Below, piece after piece: positions 1-11,295 of a DNA stretch of 64,000 nt. The notes below the pieces were generated by a model. It made no database searches. It was not told the origin of the DNA and worked only from the letters and a program-made list of their open reading frames with translations. Numbering within the stretch: position 1 is the first letter of the stretch; each line of letters starts with the position of its first letter. The stretch is from contig JAJEKV010000049.1 of the NCBI GenBank assembly GCA_021234155.1, forward strand, positions 4,831,001-4,895,000, written 5' to 3'. Origin of the DNA: Isoetes taiwanensis (lineage: Eukaryota > Streptophyta > Lycopodiopsida > Isoetales > Isoetaceae). The translations under genes and the position numbers were made by a program.

Positions 1-2395
1 ATGAAATGCATCTCCATTTCAATATGCTTCGTTCTTTCATGCAAAACTGGATTTTTCGTCATTGCTATACAACTCTGATTGTCACAATATAATTCTGTAC
101 TTCCTTTCTGTTTAATTCCAAGCTCTTCTAGCATTCTTCTAGTCCAAATTATTTCTTTTGCAGCCAAAGTTGTTGAAGCATACTCTGATTCTGCTGTTGA
201 CAATGCTATGGATGACTGTTTCTTGCTTCTCCAACTAATCGGACCTCCTCCTAAAAATAAAATATATCCTGATGTTGACTTTCTTTCGTCAACATCTCCA
301 CACCAATCAGCATCACTGTATGCTTTAATTTGCAAATCCTCCGTACTATAAACTATCCCTTTGTATTTGGATCCCTTCAAGAATCTTAGTACCTTTTTGG
401 CAACTTTCCAGTGTCCCAGACCAGGGTTATCATTGTATCTGCTCAATACATTCACAATAAAGGCTATATCAGGCCTCGTGTTATTTGCTATAAACAATAA
501 GCATCCTACCAATTGTCTATAAGGAACTTTTGACATATATTCCTTTTCTTGGTCAGTCTTGGGACACATGTCCTTAGACAGTTTCATTCCTGCTAGAGTT
601 GGTGATTTTACAGAATTACAATCTTGCATGTTAAATTTTTCAAGAACTGCCTTCACATATTCACTTTGACACATGGAGATCAATTTCTTTTCTCTGCATC
701 TTTTGACCTGAATCCCTAGAAACTTATTGAGTTGTCCCAGATCTGACATTTTGTATCTTTTCTTAAGTCCTTCTTTGCACTCCATCATAATATTCATGTC
801 ATTAGCTGCTAGTATGCAATCATCTACATAGATTGCTAAAATGCAAAAACTGTCACCTTTCTTCATGATGTATACATTTCCATCATTTGCTAGTTTTTCG
901 TATCCCTGTTCCTTCAAGAATTGATTTATGCATAAATTCCATTGCCTTGGTGACTGTTTCAAGCCATAGACTGCACGTTTTAGTCTCCACACCTTCTCTT
1001 TTCCTTTTTCAAAACCTTGGGCCTCTTTCATGTAAACTTCCTCATCTAATTCAGCATTTAAAAATGCCGTACATACATCCATATGATGTAAATCCAAGTT
1101 TAATGCATTAGCCACTGATATTATCATTCTTATACTTGCTAATTTTACCACAGGTGAGTAGGTCTCTTCGAAATCTATACCTTTCCTTTGTGAGTATCCT
1201 TGTGCCACAAGTCTGGCCTTGTATTTAGGACTGCCATCAGCATTTTTCTTTATCTTATATATCCATCTATTTCCAACGGCCACTTTTCCCTTTGGTAAGT
1301 CAACCAATTCATATGTGCAGGTCCTTTCAAAAGAATCTATTTCCTCTTTCATGGCATTTTTCCATTTATTTGCATCTGAACCATTTACTGCTTCATCAAA
1401 TGTCTCTGGGACTCCTGTTTCCATAACTAAGAATACTTCTGGGTCTTGTTCATGTAATTGCAGTCTCGAACTTTTCCCATCTTCTTTCCTGCCATATAAT
1501 TTCGTGTCTACATTGGCTTCATCAATTAACCTCTGACTTTCAGATCTTCTTTTCCTAATCATTGGTTCATGCTGCTCATTGCTGGCTTCTTCATTTACAA
1601 TTTTCTCTTGATTTATAGAATCATGGTTTCCTGTCAACTCTTCATCATGATCAACACTTTCTGTTTTCTCCATATTTGGTTTCTGAATATCTATGTCCTG
1701 CTCATTCTCATCTATATCTGGAGTAGTATTCATACTCAGTTTTGCTTTATCACTGTTTCCAGATTTATCATGAACATTAGATCTTGCTCTGTACAATTCT
1801 TTCTCTAAAAAGACAACATCCCTGCTGATTATAATGTTTCTTCTCAGTGGATTATACATCCTAAAACCCTTAGACTGCTCGTCATAACCTACTAAATATG
1901 TTATGACTGATCTATCATCCAATTTCAACCTATTTTCCTTAGGAACATGTGTATAACCTAAACAGCCATATGCTTTGTATTTTTCAAAATTAGGTAAGTT
2001 ACCAGACCACAACAATTCAGGAGATTTACCTTGCAAGCTTTTGGTTGGCAATGCATTTTGAATCATCACAGCCGCCTTCACTGCTTCTTCCCAAAGAAAA
2101 TTTGGCAACCCTGCATGCTTCAGCATTGATCTAACAGCATTCAAAATTGACTTATTCTTCCTTTCTGCAACTCCATTTTGTTGGGGAGTGTGACTACAAG
2201 TATATTGTCTTTTTATTCCCCTGTTCAAGCAATATTTAGAGAATCTATAGGACATGTACTCACCTCCTCGGTCTGACCGTACACACTTAATTCTTCTTCC
2301 AGTTTCACATTCGACCTCAGCAGCAAAAGTTTTGAAAGCTTCAAAAGCTAAATCCTTAGTCCTCAAGCAAAAAACCTTAGTTTTTCTGCTATATA
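1..2395 (-). pseudogene. Copia Pol: integrase C-terminal half, reverse transcriptase, RNase H (truncated by window)
   Basis: Translation of the minus strand below the frameshift gives integrase with the second catalytic Asp (RSDRGGEY, about 2260) and Glu (NGVAERK, about 2175). The RT domain follows, from about 1340 (NADGSPKYKARLVAQGYSQ) to the YVDD catalytic motif near 820-835. Then comes RNase H (SDADWCG, ALSTAESEY, LYCDNQSCIAM). The frame appears continuous and runs out of the window. It may be functional apart from the upstream frameshifts. Confidence 0.88.
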
Positions 2396-3646
2396 GTCAT
2401 CCACAAATGTTATGAAGTATCTTTTTCCTGTAATTCCTGTCACATTAAGTGGCCCACATAGGTCAGTATGAATCAGCTCAAGAACATCCTTTGTTTTCTT
2501 CTTTGCCTTTGAAAAAGGGAGTCTTGAGTGTTTTCCTAATTGGCAATCCCTGCAAGTGTAATTTCCTTTAAATGCCTCTGCTGATTTGATCCACCCTTGC
2601 TTGATCATTACTTCAATGTTTTGGAAATTGGTATGTCCCAATCTTTCATGCCAAATTTCCACATCAGGGTTTGTGATCAGATTTATGCTATTATGTCCAT
2701 GAACATTTATTCCAAATAAGTTTCCTACTCTTCGTCCCAAGAATTTTAATTCATTTCCTTCATAGATTTTGCAATCCATTTGTTCGAAGACTACTTTAAA
2801 TCCCATGTCAACAAGCTGAGAAATTGATATAAGGTTTCTTACTAAACTTGGTACACATAGCACATTGTTTAAATTCACACTCTTTCCATTCAAATCAAAG
2901 ATTTCAAGTACACCAATGTCTTTAATTTTCTGCAGATCCCCATTTCCTACTTGCACATGACCCCCATTTACTCCTTTGCAATTCTTCAAGATTTTTGGTG
3001 TACATGCAATTGACTTTTCTGCTCCACTATCTAAAATCAGAAGATCATCATTATTGTGAGTTTCACATGTAGCAAATAATTTAAATTTCCTTACCTCATT
3101 TTCATCTTCAGATTTTTCTTCCTCTAGATATACTTCTTCTGCCACATTTGCCTCAGCATTCACACTTCTACCTCTGCCTCTTCCCCTTCCCCTGGAGCTG
3201 AAATTTACTCTTCCTCCTCTGCCCCTTCCTCTATTACCAGTTTTTGGAGTTGAGCAGTTTGAGGCATAATGTCCTCTTCCCCCACAATTATAACAATTTA
3301 CTTCCCTACTTGTATTAGGACAATTAATTCTAATATGTCCTAACTGGTGACAATTGTAACAAGGGCCTATCTTTGCTCCCTGACGAGTTTCAGATTTACC
3401 TTTCCCTTTTGTCAGCAGAATTTGTGAAGTTTCTTCATCTTCCATCACCTTTGCTTGTTCAATCTCTGTTTTCAGCATTCTTTCTGCATCCATTCTTGTT
3501 CTTGCTATAGTTCTGATAAACATTGACACATTTCCTAAACTTCCAACTGCTCTGGAGATTGCTAACACTTGTTGTTGTTGTGTATAGAAAACGCCTGCAC
3601 CTTCCAAGTCAGCAATGATATTATCAAAATTCTGAAAAAAAATCAT
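2363..3646 (-). pseudogene. Copia Gag C-terminus, protease and integrase N-terminus
   Basis: Continuation of Gag-Pol. It contains two CCHC zinc knuckles (CYNCHQLGHIRINC and CYNCGGRGHYASNC), an RG-rich tract, the aspartic protease motif LDSGAEKS, the GAG-pre-integrase domain (WHERLGHTNFQNIE...CRDCQLGKHSR) and the start of the integrase core (HTDLCGP, first catalytic Asp). It terminates falsely at 2363 because a two-base TA duplication follows FVDDY. The next frame continues with the expected integrase sequence. Confidence 0.9.
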
Positions 3647-4136
3647 TTACATCATCCTTTTCATGAAATTTTAGCCTCCTAAGCTCATTTTCTAAAACAT
3701 CAATTTGAGAGGATGTCTTTTCCTCATATGTAAGTAACATATATCTCCACATTTGCTTGGGATTCATTCCCCTTAATTTCAGCACAATACTCGAGCTTAC
3801 TTTACTGATTATGATCCCCTGAGCTTCTCTTATTTTTGCAGTTTGTTCAGCTGAGCATTCCTTAGAAGATATCTCCACTTCTCCAGTTTGAGTGTCCACT
3901 TCTTGCTCATTGTTTGTAGATGAGCTCCCTTGATTAACAACAGCAGCACCCCTACTTCTGGAGTTAACAACATCTCTACTTCTGGAGCTGACATCCAACT
4001 CATCTCCTTCAATTAACTCCCACAAGCCTTCAACCTGTAAGACATGTCTGACCTTCTCTTTCCAGACTTGGAACCCTGAGTCCCCTTTGAACACCTCAAT
4101 GGCATTCAATAAACCTGCTCCAAATCGACTGGCCAT
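3624..4136 (-). pseudogene. Copia Gag, N-terminal part (frameshifted copy)
   Basis: Nucleocapsid/capsid precursor of the Copia element. The likely start is the ATG at 4136 (MASRFGAGLLNAIEVFKG), shortly after the PBS; an upstream ATG at 4190 lies inside the LTR. The product shows the FxGxxFxxWKxKVRxVL motif typical of plant Copia Gag (DUF4219/UBN2 type) and an acidic serine-rich linker. The frame ends at 3624 because a T8 run has one base too many. The continuation of Gag resumes in the next frame at about 3630 (DNIIADLEGAG). This is probably a single homopolymer error, biological or from sequencing. Confidence 0.85.
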
Positions 4137-4150
4137 CTTTCTAAAACCCT

Positions 4151-4162
4151 GCTCTGATACCA
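4151..4162 (-). other. Primer binding site of the left Copia element
   Basis: The minus strand reads TGGTATCAGAGC, the standard plant sequence complementary to the 3' end of initiator tRNA-Met. It lies one base after an LTR end in CTTACA (4164) and just before the Gag start. Confidence 0.9.
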
Positions 4163-4163
4163 A

Positions 4164-5030
4164 TGTAAGAAAGCAAGTTGATGTTAACAATTATTGCTTC
4201 AAACTATAATGTTAACAATCATATCTTCAACAAATATTAACTCACAACAATCATAAGTATCACATTTCTTCCATATTCAAATGCTCTAAGCTTTGATTCA
4301 CCATTGACATTATCAATAAAGATCTACAATAACTTGACATTAAACCTTTAGCATATCGATTATGCATTTCAAATTAGAACCATAACTATTACAACATATG
4401 TGTCTCCCATTTTTCAGATGTATTGAACTCCTTTTCTATCAATGACATATACAAACCTTAACTTCGCCTTGTCTCAAATCCGAAATGACTGACTGCTCAC
4501 TATTGTATCTGTACATCTTTTTATTTAATCGTTGGTCTGCAGTTCTGGCGGTTAAGCCTAACCGCTGTACCACAGAGATGGATCCGTCATCACCAGATTG
4601 GACCGAGTTTCAAATATGCCTTTGGCTCGAAACTTATTGGACCGTATTCCTGCTGTAGATAAACTTTACAATTTTAGGCCTTAACCATTAAGAACATTCC
4701 ATTTACGTTTTCCATGGTTTCAGACCATTAAAACCCATGGTTCAACTTTTCTATGTTAGTGTCGTATAGACCACTAACCCCAGATCTGCTGCTTAGCTCA
4801 ATCTTCTTAAAACACTAGTGTCATATAGACCACTAGGTATAATGAGTAAAATTCCCAACGTTCACAACAGTCTGTTTGCAGGTTTCTACTGTTCTTTTAT
4901 GTTACTTAATCACCTGCTTTCTCTGTATACTGCATCTACAGGATTATAATATGAACCTTTTCCAACAATGAGAAAGGCAACTGAAGAAATATACAGAGTA
5001 ATTGTGTGACACGTAACATAAAGCAGGAAA
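4164..5030 (-). repeat. Probable 5' LTR of the left Copia element; outer edge uncertain
   Basis: The inner edge (ending CTTACA at 4164) is fixed by the adjacent PBS. The outer edge is a guess: the minus strand has TGTTACGTGTCACAC starting at 5030, giving the usual TG...CA ends and an LTR of about 0.87 kb. The other LTR lies outside the window, so the edge cannot be confirmed by comparison. No genes are seen in this stretch. Confidence 0.45.
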
Positions 5031-5049
5031 AAATCAAGAGTTGCTGAAG

Positions 5050-5895
5050 GGGGTACAGCAGATGAAAGAAGCAGGATTTGATCCCAGAAATGACTATCTG
5101 AACCCCAAAAACTAGTGCATGGCTTTTTGATGTATCATTCTTTCTTCATTAGCATCCTTATAGTTGGTTGGGAGTGTAACAACGTGGAGTAGAGTTTCTG
5201 TTTTCGGACGCAAGAACTGCTTGGGATGAGAATCCATCAATCAGATGTTAGTAAATGGCATTCGATTGCCTAGATTGCCAGGCATGGCACTTCAATTACT
5301 GTTCCTTAACTGTTTCATGTGCTTTGCATATGAATGTTTGCCTCAGGCCAATAGCACCTTCCAGGAGTGTAAGAGCTTTGCTTGCCCTAATGCAAGGAAG
5401 CTGGAACAGAGGCATTCATACATAATATTCCTTCCATGTAAAAGCTACATATGAGATGGATGTTGCAGATGAGGGAAGTAGGATTTGATCTGGGAATTGA
5501 CAAATCCAACCCTTAGAAAGAGTGGACAGATTTTTGATTTATCATTCTTTCCACAATTCCCAATCCGTGGGGTGTTCTTTGAAAAGGAGAAAATGCTTTT
5601 AGTAGCACTCTTATACTTGGTTGCAAATTAGAGAATATAATAGTGCGGACTAGGGTTCTGTTTTTTGGACACAATAAGAGTTGCTTGGGACGTGAATCTG
5701 TCAAAATTTGCACCAGATTTAGTAGATGGCATTCACTTATCTGAGCATGGCACGTCAGTCCTATTCCTCAACCTGTTTAATGTGCTAATGTTTCCGTTAG
5801 GCCAACACCTAGGAGGAGTTTTGCCTGGCCTAATCAAGGAAACTGAAGCATACATAATATTCCTTTCAAAAGATGTGCATTAACTGCATATGAAA
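5050..5895. repeat. Diverged tandem duplication of about 0.42 kb, two units
   Basis: Unit 1 (about 5050-5458) and unit 2 (about 5462-5895) share ordered blocks. These are GCAGATGA...GGATTTGATC..G.AA.TGAC, then TTTTGAT.TATCATTCTTTC, then GTTCTGTTTT.GGAC, then GGCATGGCAC, then GCATACATAATATTCCTT. They have diverged by many substitutions and indels. Neither has a credible ORF. From 5896 to 6360 I see only unannotatable AT-rich sequence. Confidence 0.7.
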
Positions 5896-6370
5896 CTGTG
5901 GAATGTGAGAGAGATTCGAGCTTAGAATGTAATCTCTTTGTAATCTCTTTCCTGTAAGCCTAACAATCATCCCATGCTCGAGTTTCTACCCTAAAAGATG
6001 AGAAAGATGTATTCAAGGTGAATAAGAAACCTTATAGAAGTCTGGATATAAGCTTGGAATATCTAGCGTATGTTTCAGATAGTATCTAGGAGAAAGTTCT
6101 AATAAACTGCAAGCTACTTAGTGATAAGGTGACCAAGCAACCTTGCGCTGAGTCTTTTTAGAATTTGGAGTGGCACCAACCAATGGAGAATCCGGACCAA
6201 TGGGTGCCAAGGAATTGATAGAAGGTTCAGCACTACGATTATCAATTTTGAACTTCAACAAATTAGGTGTCGTCCAAAATGGGGTTATGTGCATAGTAGT
6301 ATGATATAATAATCACCACTTAACAAATCCTTCGACAAGTGAATTGCGTCTAGTGAATTTCAGACATTTT

Positions 6371-6745
6371 ATGGAAACCTCCCCTAGTTTTTTTGGAAAG
6401 TTGGGGAGGTTTCCATAAAATATTTATATAAAAAAAATAGTATTTAATTTTCGAGACCACCTCATTAATGCACGGGATGGCAAATCTTGGTATTTGCACA
6501 AGGGGACTTCTTTTTTATTTTTATGGAAACCTCCCATGTTTTCTTAATTGGAAACCTCCCCAGGTCAGAAAGTTGGGGAGGTTTCCACGGAAAGGTGGGG
6601 AAGTTTCCATGGAAACCTCCCCTGTTTTCTAAGCTGGAAACCTCCCCAGGCCGTAGAGGGAAAGTTGAGGAGGTTTCCAGAAAAATAGGGGAGGTTTCCA
6701 CGGAAAGTTGGGGAGGTTTCCGTGGAAAATTGGGGAGGTTTCCAC
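6371..6745. repeat. Cluster of inverted GGAAACCTCCCC / GGGGAGGTTTCC motifs
   Basis: About a dozen copies of a 12-mer and its reverse complement are packed here. Forward-like copies are near 6375, 6525, 6551, 6620 and 6646. Reverse-like copies are near 6404, 6574, 6596, 6666, 6688, 6711 and 6732. The first pair forms a hairpin (ATGGAAACCTCCCC ... GGGGAGGTTTCCAT). Several copies are separated by about 22-26 bp. Open frames here are by-products of the repeats. Confidence 0.85.
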
Positions 6746-6905
6746 TGAAGTCCAACCCAAATCGGGCGTAGAAAAAACCATCGATGTCATGTCAGGCTGG
6801 ACTTTTAAGTTAACGATGACACTTTGGTGTCAGGCTAGACTAACAATGACACTGTGGGACAAACTCTAAAAGCCTAACTAAGAAGTGTATTTCTTATATA
6901 ATCTA

Positions 6906-6940
6906 CTAGTAATGGTGCCCAGCGTTGCTGGGCATAAGTT
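6906..6940 (-). mobile_element. Helitron 3' terminus (minus strand); element extends to the right
   Basis: On the minus strand the end reads GCCCAGC-AAC-GCTGGGC (hairpin), then ACCATTA, then CTAG followed by T. This is the Helitron 3' signature of a GC-rich hairpin a few bases before CTRR, inserted at A/T. The subterminal sequence resembles that at 12252 (shared ATGTTTTG...GATGA), so both belong to one family. The 5' end was not located. Confidence 0.65.
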
Positions 6941-7204
6941 GGAAGTCCATAAATGTTTTGCCCATGATGAATGCGAATGTTTGGCATAGCTGCATTTACA
7001 TCTGGAAGATGCGTCTTCGAGAGTCTCCTCCCATTCCACATCGTCTTGCAGTAAGCCAAGCTCTTTGACGACTTCCACGAAGGTTGAACATAGTTTTCCA
7101 CTGACAGTGAAGAGATATGCTAAGGTTTTCCATATCTTTGCGTTTCCATAAACCAAATTTAAAAGTGAGCAAAGGTAAAAAAAGGTCATGGCCTTTGTGG
7201 CAGT

Positions 7205-7550
7205 CGGTCACCTTTCAGGGAAATGCTGACTCCAACCCACTTTGGCTAGAAACGGAGGCATCTCAGCATGCAAGACGCTCCCAGGATACAGTCTCTGGAG
7301 CCTTTGGAAGAGAGTTGGTCCAGCTATGTCAGATCTTTGACATGATGATCTGCAATGGTATGCTCAGGTGGCCGCGATCAGGGGGCTTCACTTGCAGAAG
7401 TGACGGGGGCGATGGTGGAGGCAACATGGTAGACTATCTCCTAGCTCCAGTGCCAGAACTTGATATCATTCGAGATTTCGCGACAGGCACAGGAACAAGA
7501 GATGAAGAGACTTTGTCAGACCACTATCCACTTTATGTCATTTTGGATTA
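7205..7550 (+). pseudogene. LINE piece 1: C-terminal part of the APE-type endonuclease
   Basis: The reading frame encodes the end of an exonuclease/endonuclease/phosphatase domain: GRELVQLCQIFDMMICNG...GGGNMVDYLLAPVPEL, then the conserved SDHYPLYV with the catalytic SDH. The N-terminal half, including the GDFNA block, is missing. The frame is cut at 7550 by the inverted-repeat element. Joining 7550 to 16296, using one copy of ATTA, continues in the same frame into the RT part, with one TAG at the junction. Confidence 0.85.
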
Positions 7551-8261
7551 AACCATCATTCAATTAAATTGGGATTATGTCTTAATTTTGGGACAAATTT
7601 TATATTGCATGTTTTTAGTGGCATATTCAAATTCACACATTTCATGTCGAAAATATCAAAACGTAATATCATATTACTTATAGAATAGACAATATTTCAC
7701 AATTTAGCACGTAATATATTCCATCATATGTTTTATGAAATTACAATGTTTCTCCATCCATTATCCCAATCCCGATAACTTTCATTGTTTGTTTTTGAGA
7801 TGAATTGGCTTTTTTATGTGGTCCAAAATGGAACTCATCCTCGCATACATATAATAGCATCATGGCATTTCCATCAAAGCTATTAAGACTACAAACGAGT
7901 ATAAATTTTTTAAAATTGATGTGAAAAATGAGGCTCAAAATTTAAAAGCTTGGTAAGAAGAGATGAGCTGCAAAAGAAATAGAAATCTCTATGTTAGTGC
8001 CATATCACAATTCTAAATAATATAATGAACCAGAAGTCTTGGTGCCATACCAAACATGTTTTCTATTCCTAAAAATTCCAATTAGTTATTCTCTCTCTAA
8101 ACATGGCTTCACTCTCCTAAATAAAAGTTCTAATTGTCTTAAAATAGTCTAAAAGGAAAAGGACTCAAAAAATAACCTCTTTGGCCAGGCCAATACTGAT
8201 TTGAAAAGTGTATGTAAGCTTCTTTCTATCTAACTACGCAAACATGATATTCATATTCTAA

Positions 8262-8800
8262 AGGAAGGAAGGAAGGACGGAAGTTTATTTTAACGTCCAC
8301 GGAGGCCAGAGGCCTATGAGACGGTACATGTAGAGACAGGCAAAAAGCCAAAAACCCCAACACCAAAAACAAACAATGTAACTGTACAGTAGATCCCTAC
8401 TACCGGGATGAAAAAACCCCCACTTGGGAGGAAAAACCCTAACAGTAGGCTCTCAAATACTATGCCCCCGAAGAGCAAGTCTGACGGCCGAAATCTGCAG
8501 GATGTAAGCTCCCAGTCGCGCTACCATAGGTGATGCGAGTAACTGATGTAGCGGTGTGTCAGAGCATCTAAGATCAGTGTGCACTGCTCGGACATGGGCA
8601 TATGCTGGGCACCGCTGGAGGGCATGGTGCTCATCCTCTATCACATGCATCTCACAACACTGACATATCCTCTCCTCCCTGGGGATCCCGTGCCCGCCAT
8701 TCACCCCCCAGCGACCTGTTTCAATTCTGAGGTAATGGGATCCCGTCCTTATGGCAGCAATAGCTCTCCGTTTCTTCACAGAGATGTGTGCTTTCAAGTA
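8262..8800 (-). pseudogene. LINE 3' end (minus): C-terminal zinc-finger region, 3' UTR and (TTCC)n tail
   Basis: On the minus strand, 8797-8453 encodes the C-terminus of a LINE ORF2: RRAIAAIRTGSHYLRIETGRW, then CQCC...EDEHHALQRCPAY (a CCHC finger). After the stop comes a 3' UTR with the phrase GGCCTCYRTGGACGTTAAAATA, ending in a short TTCC microsatellite at about 8262-8280. The copy is 5'-truncated at about 8800, inside the inverted-repeat element. It is closely related to the LINE 3' end at 26956-27357. Confidence 0.85.
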
Positions 8801-9957
8801 CCGATAACAATATATTCAATCAAGCTTATCCTATCATGCAAAAAGTATTTAGTGTACCTTGAAAATAAGCTAGAAAAGCCTAACACATGTCCCAACAATT
8901 TGATATACCTAAAAAAAAGAAACCCCAAAACGATAGATTTAGCTCAAAAATAATTAAGAAGAACGATTACCTGTTAAAGTGAAAATAAGCCAAAAATGGG
9001 CTAGAAAATTTGATTTAACTAAAAAATAACTAAAATTATAAAAAGTCAAAATAAGCCAAAGATACGCTTGAAATACACACGCTTGGTATGAATATGGTGG
9101 ACGGCCATATGCGAAAATACCTAAACAAAAGTAGCTTCCAGGTTGACGACCTAGATAAGAAAGCTTCAAAATTGCAAACTCAAATACAAAATGTTTTTAG
9201 CGTCAAATTTAAATACCTGGAATTGTGTACCGAAATCAAACGTCTAGCTCCAGATTGCTTCAGGTGTGGCCCTGTTCATAATTATTAGTGTAGAAAGACT
9301 GTCAAATCTTCTTTCGCAATCACTCGTTATTGATGCTACTACAAATTGTGGGATTGAAGAGTTCTTCATGAGTTATTTCCAAGTGATCTTGTAAACCAGG
9401 ATAAATTTGTTATAATTTCTGGAAGACATTTTTTTCTGCTTACCTCCAGAGTTAGTTTTCAAACATGGCTGCAAAAAACAGAAGCCCGTAAGAATCCAAA
9501 GCATGCAAATAAGAAATGAAATAAATACAAAAACCTGGAGGCTCAAATTTTTGTTGCCGCATCTCCAAGAAAGGGATTAAAAAAAACTTTGAGGCTCATA
9601 TTTTTGCTGCCGGATCTACTTATGGCAAGAAAGGATTAAGGTCTGTGTTTCCGCGCAAATCTGAGACCTCCAAGCCATGCTTTCTGTATCATTGGCTGCA
9701 TAATTGTGTGAGCGAGAAAAAAGACAGTTCAAAAAGTACATGAATTCAAATGTGATAAAAACGTGCGTGAAATTCAAATATTTGAAAGCACAATTTGTGC
9801 TTCTTCTTGCACCTTTCTGCTCGATCCATGGCTTACTCTTTCATTGTTTCAAGCTGCAGATATGATATTTGGATTCCTCATCAATCGTGCTCCTTGGATT
9901 CGTGCTTGGGTGGGAAGAAACACCACAATTTCGGCACATATGTCTGTTCTTGAGCCT
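8801..9957. other. No gene recognised
   Basis: AT-rich interior of the inverted-repeat element. I see short repeated phrases such as AAAATAAGCYARAAA around 8860-9060 but no credible coding, RNA or transposon signal. Confidence 0.5.
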
Positions 9958-10335
9958 GCCATATGTAGCAAAATAACAGGGGGTTCCAGGGGGATTTGAT
10001 ATAGATATAATTCTTGAAACCATAGACCATATCCCTAAAACAATTCAATGGGTTATTATAAAAAAAAACATAGATTTAAGATAAAAAATAGTCACATTAG
10101 CTCACTGGTTAGATTGGTTAAAGTAGTCGTATTAGGACATTGAGTTATTTTGGTAGAGGTTCGAATCCCCGTATTTCATATTCTAAAAGCTTAAGCCAAA
10201 CCGTATAGAGGCTCGATATACCATCAAAACCTTAGGCAAACTCGTATTCGACATCTTAAAATCATAGGCGTCCCCAATCATAATTGAGCATAATCGAAAC
10301 GAGAGGTGTCAAGAAGCTCCAACATACAGTCTGGG
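9957..10335 (+). repeat. Dispersed tRNA-like (SINE-like) repeat, copy 1
   Basis: About 380 bp, shared with 60617-60994 at high similarity. It contains a box-A-like TAGCTCACTGGTTAGATTGG (about 10097) and a perfect box B, GGTTCGAATCC (about 10157), spaced about 60 bp apart as in tRNA-derived SINEs. The pre-box part (CCATATGTAGCAAAATAACA) is also shared. No poly(A) tail or target duplication was resolved. A complete tRNA cloverleaf is not apparent. Confidence 0.7.
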
Positions 10336-11295
10336 CCATAGGATTGACAGATCCGACGACTGTGGTAGTCCAAGGTGCACCCATTTCGGCAAACAAAGGT
10401 TCTTTGACGGTTCATTCATGTGGCAGAGCTTTCTTGGACTAATCCAACATTTTGAATCGCAGATTCTGAATTGCCAACAAGCACTTTGAACTGTATGTAT
10501 GGTTATAAAGCATAAAACCTTATCTTCTTGTTTTTTTCCCTGTGTTTTTTCCTCATCTAAACCCGTTAAGCATCCATTCTAAACAGCTTATTCATCCCAG
10601 ATTAAAATCCGTTCTTTTCTTCGGATTAAAATGCATGATCTTCCCATTGACCTTTAATGTTGCTCTATATGTCTGCGCCAGTTAAAGATGCGGCCAAGAT
10701 GTCACCGGAGTTGGTTCCATAAATTTGAAGAGTGAAAATGTGGCTAATCTTTTCGCCTGGGATTGTTAGAATGGTTCCAGATCTCCAGAACACCCGTCTG
10801 CTGCAGGGCAAGAAGATAAATCTGTGCAACATTCTTCTAACCCAAAATCATATTGAGCAAAATGACTTACGTCTGAGCTTTGAGCAAATCCATTTTGGGC
10901 TTTTAGCATCTGGTGCAAATGCTTCTGATTTGCCAAATGGGTTCTGCCAGTATTTGTCTGGTAAATGGGTTCCACCAGTATTGTGCAGGTTCGCCATGTT
11001 GTGGTTCCGCCATGGGCTCTCTGCTGCGGTGCCGCCAGTATTGTGCAGGTCCTATTTTTGCCTTTCCAATTCCTTCTGTTCCAAACAATCAAGTTCTGCA
11101 GATATCTTTAGGCTGGTTGCTTTTGTGTATAACCATGAGTGTTTTTAAATCAATCGAATTCCTTGCCTTAGTCTTCAAAGGATCTCACAAAGTCTCTTCG
11201 TCAGACTTATGTTTACATCTACAATTCGGCTTATTTGTCATGCAAGATGCTAGGCAATCCATGGTTTCAGATGTTGAATTTGCAGAAGAAGACAT
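10336..11295. other. No gene recognised; short internal repeats
   Basis: Interior of the inverted-repeat element. The phrase CCRCCAGTATTGTGCAGG occurs at about 10973 and 11032. Open frames in several phases here are of low complexity and unrecognised. Confidence 0.45.

Larger units (their letters stand above)
1..4162 (-). mobile_element. Ty1/copia retrotransposon, 5' part (Gag-Pol), runs off the left edge
   Basis: Read on the minus strand from 4190 to 1, the order is PBS, Gag with zinc knuckles, protease, integrase, reverse transcriptase and RNase H, which is the Copia order. Pol is still running at the window edge, within RNase H, so the 3' LTR and target duplication are outside. Damage is light. 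One extra T in a run of eight T near 3640 shifts the frame between the two Gag parts. A two-base TA insertion near 2395 shifts integrase directly after the FVDDY motif. Apart from these the frame appears open, so this is a young or recently active copy. Confidence 0.93.

Noticed and set aside
5050-5895. Possible gene fragment (GFDP-like phrases)
   Set aside because: The phrases MKEAGFDP and MREVGFDL hinted at an mTERF-like gene, but the frames are closed around them and nothing else supports it.
6465-6771. Two overlapping open frames on opposite strands
   Set aside because: Produced by the GGAAACCTCCCC motif cluster; the peptides are repetitive.
10095-10170. A functional tRNA gene
   Set aside because: Boxes A and B are present, but I could not form acceptor and anticodon stems, and the sequence is part of a longer dispersed repeat.
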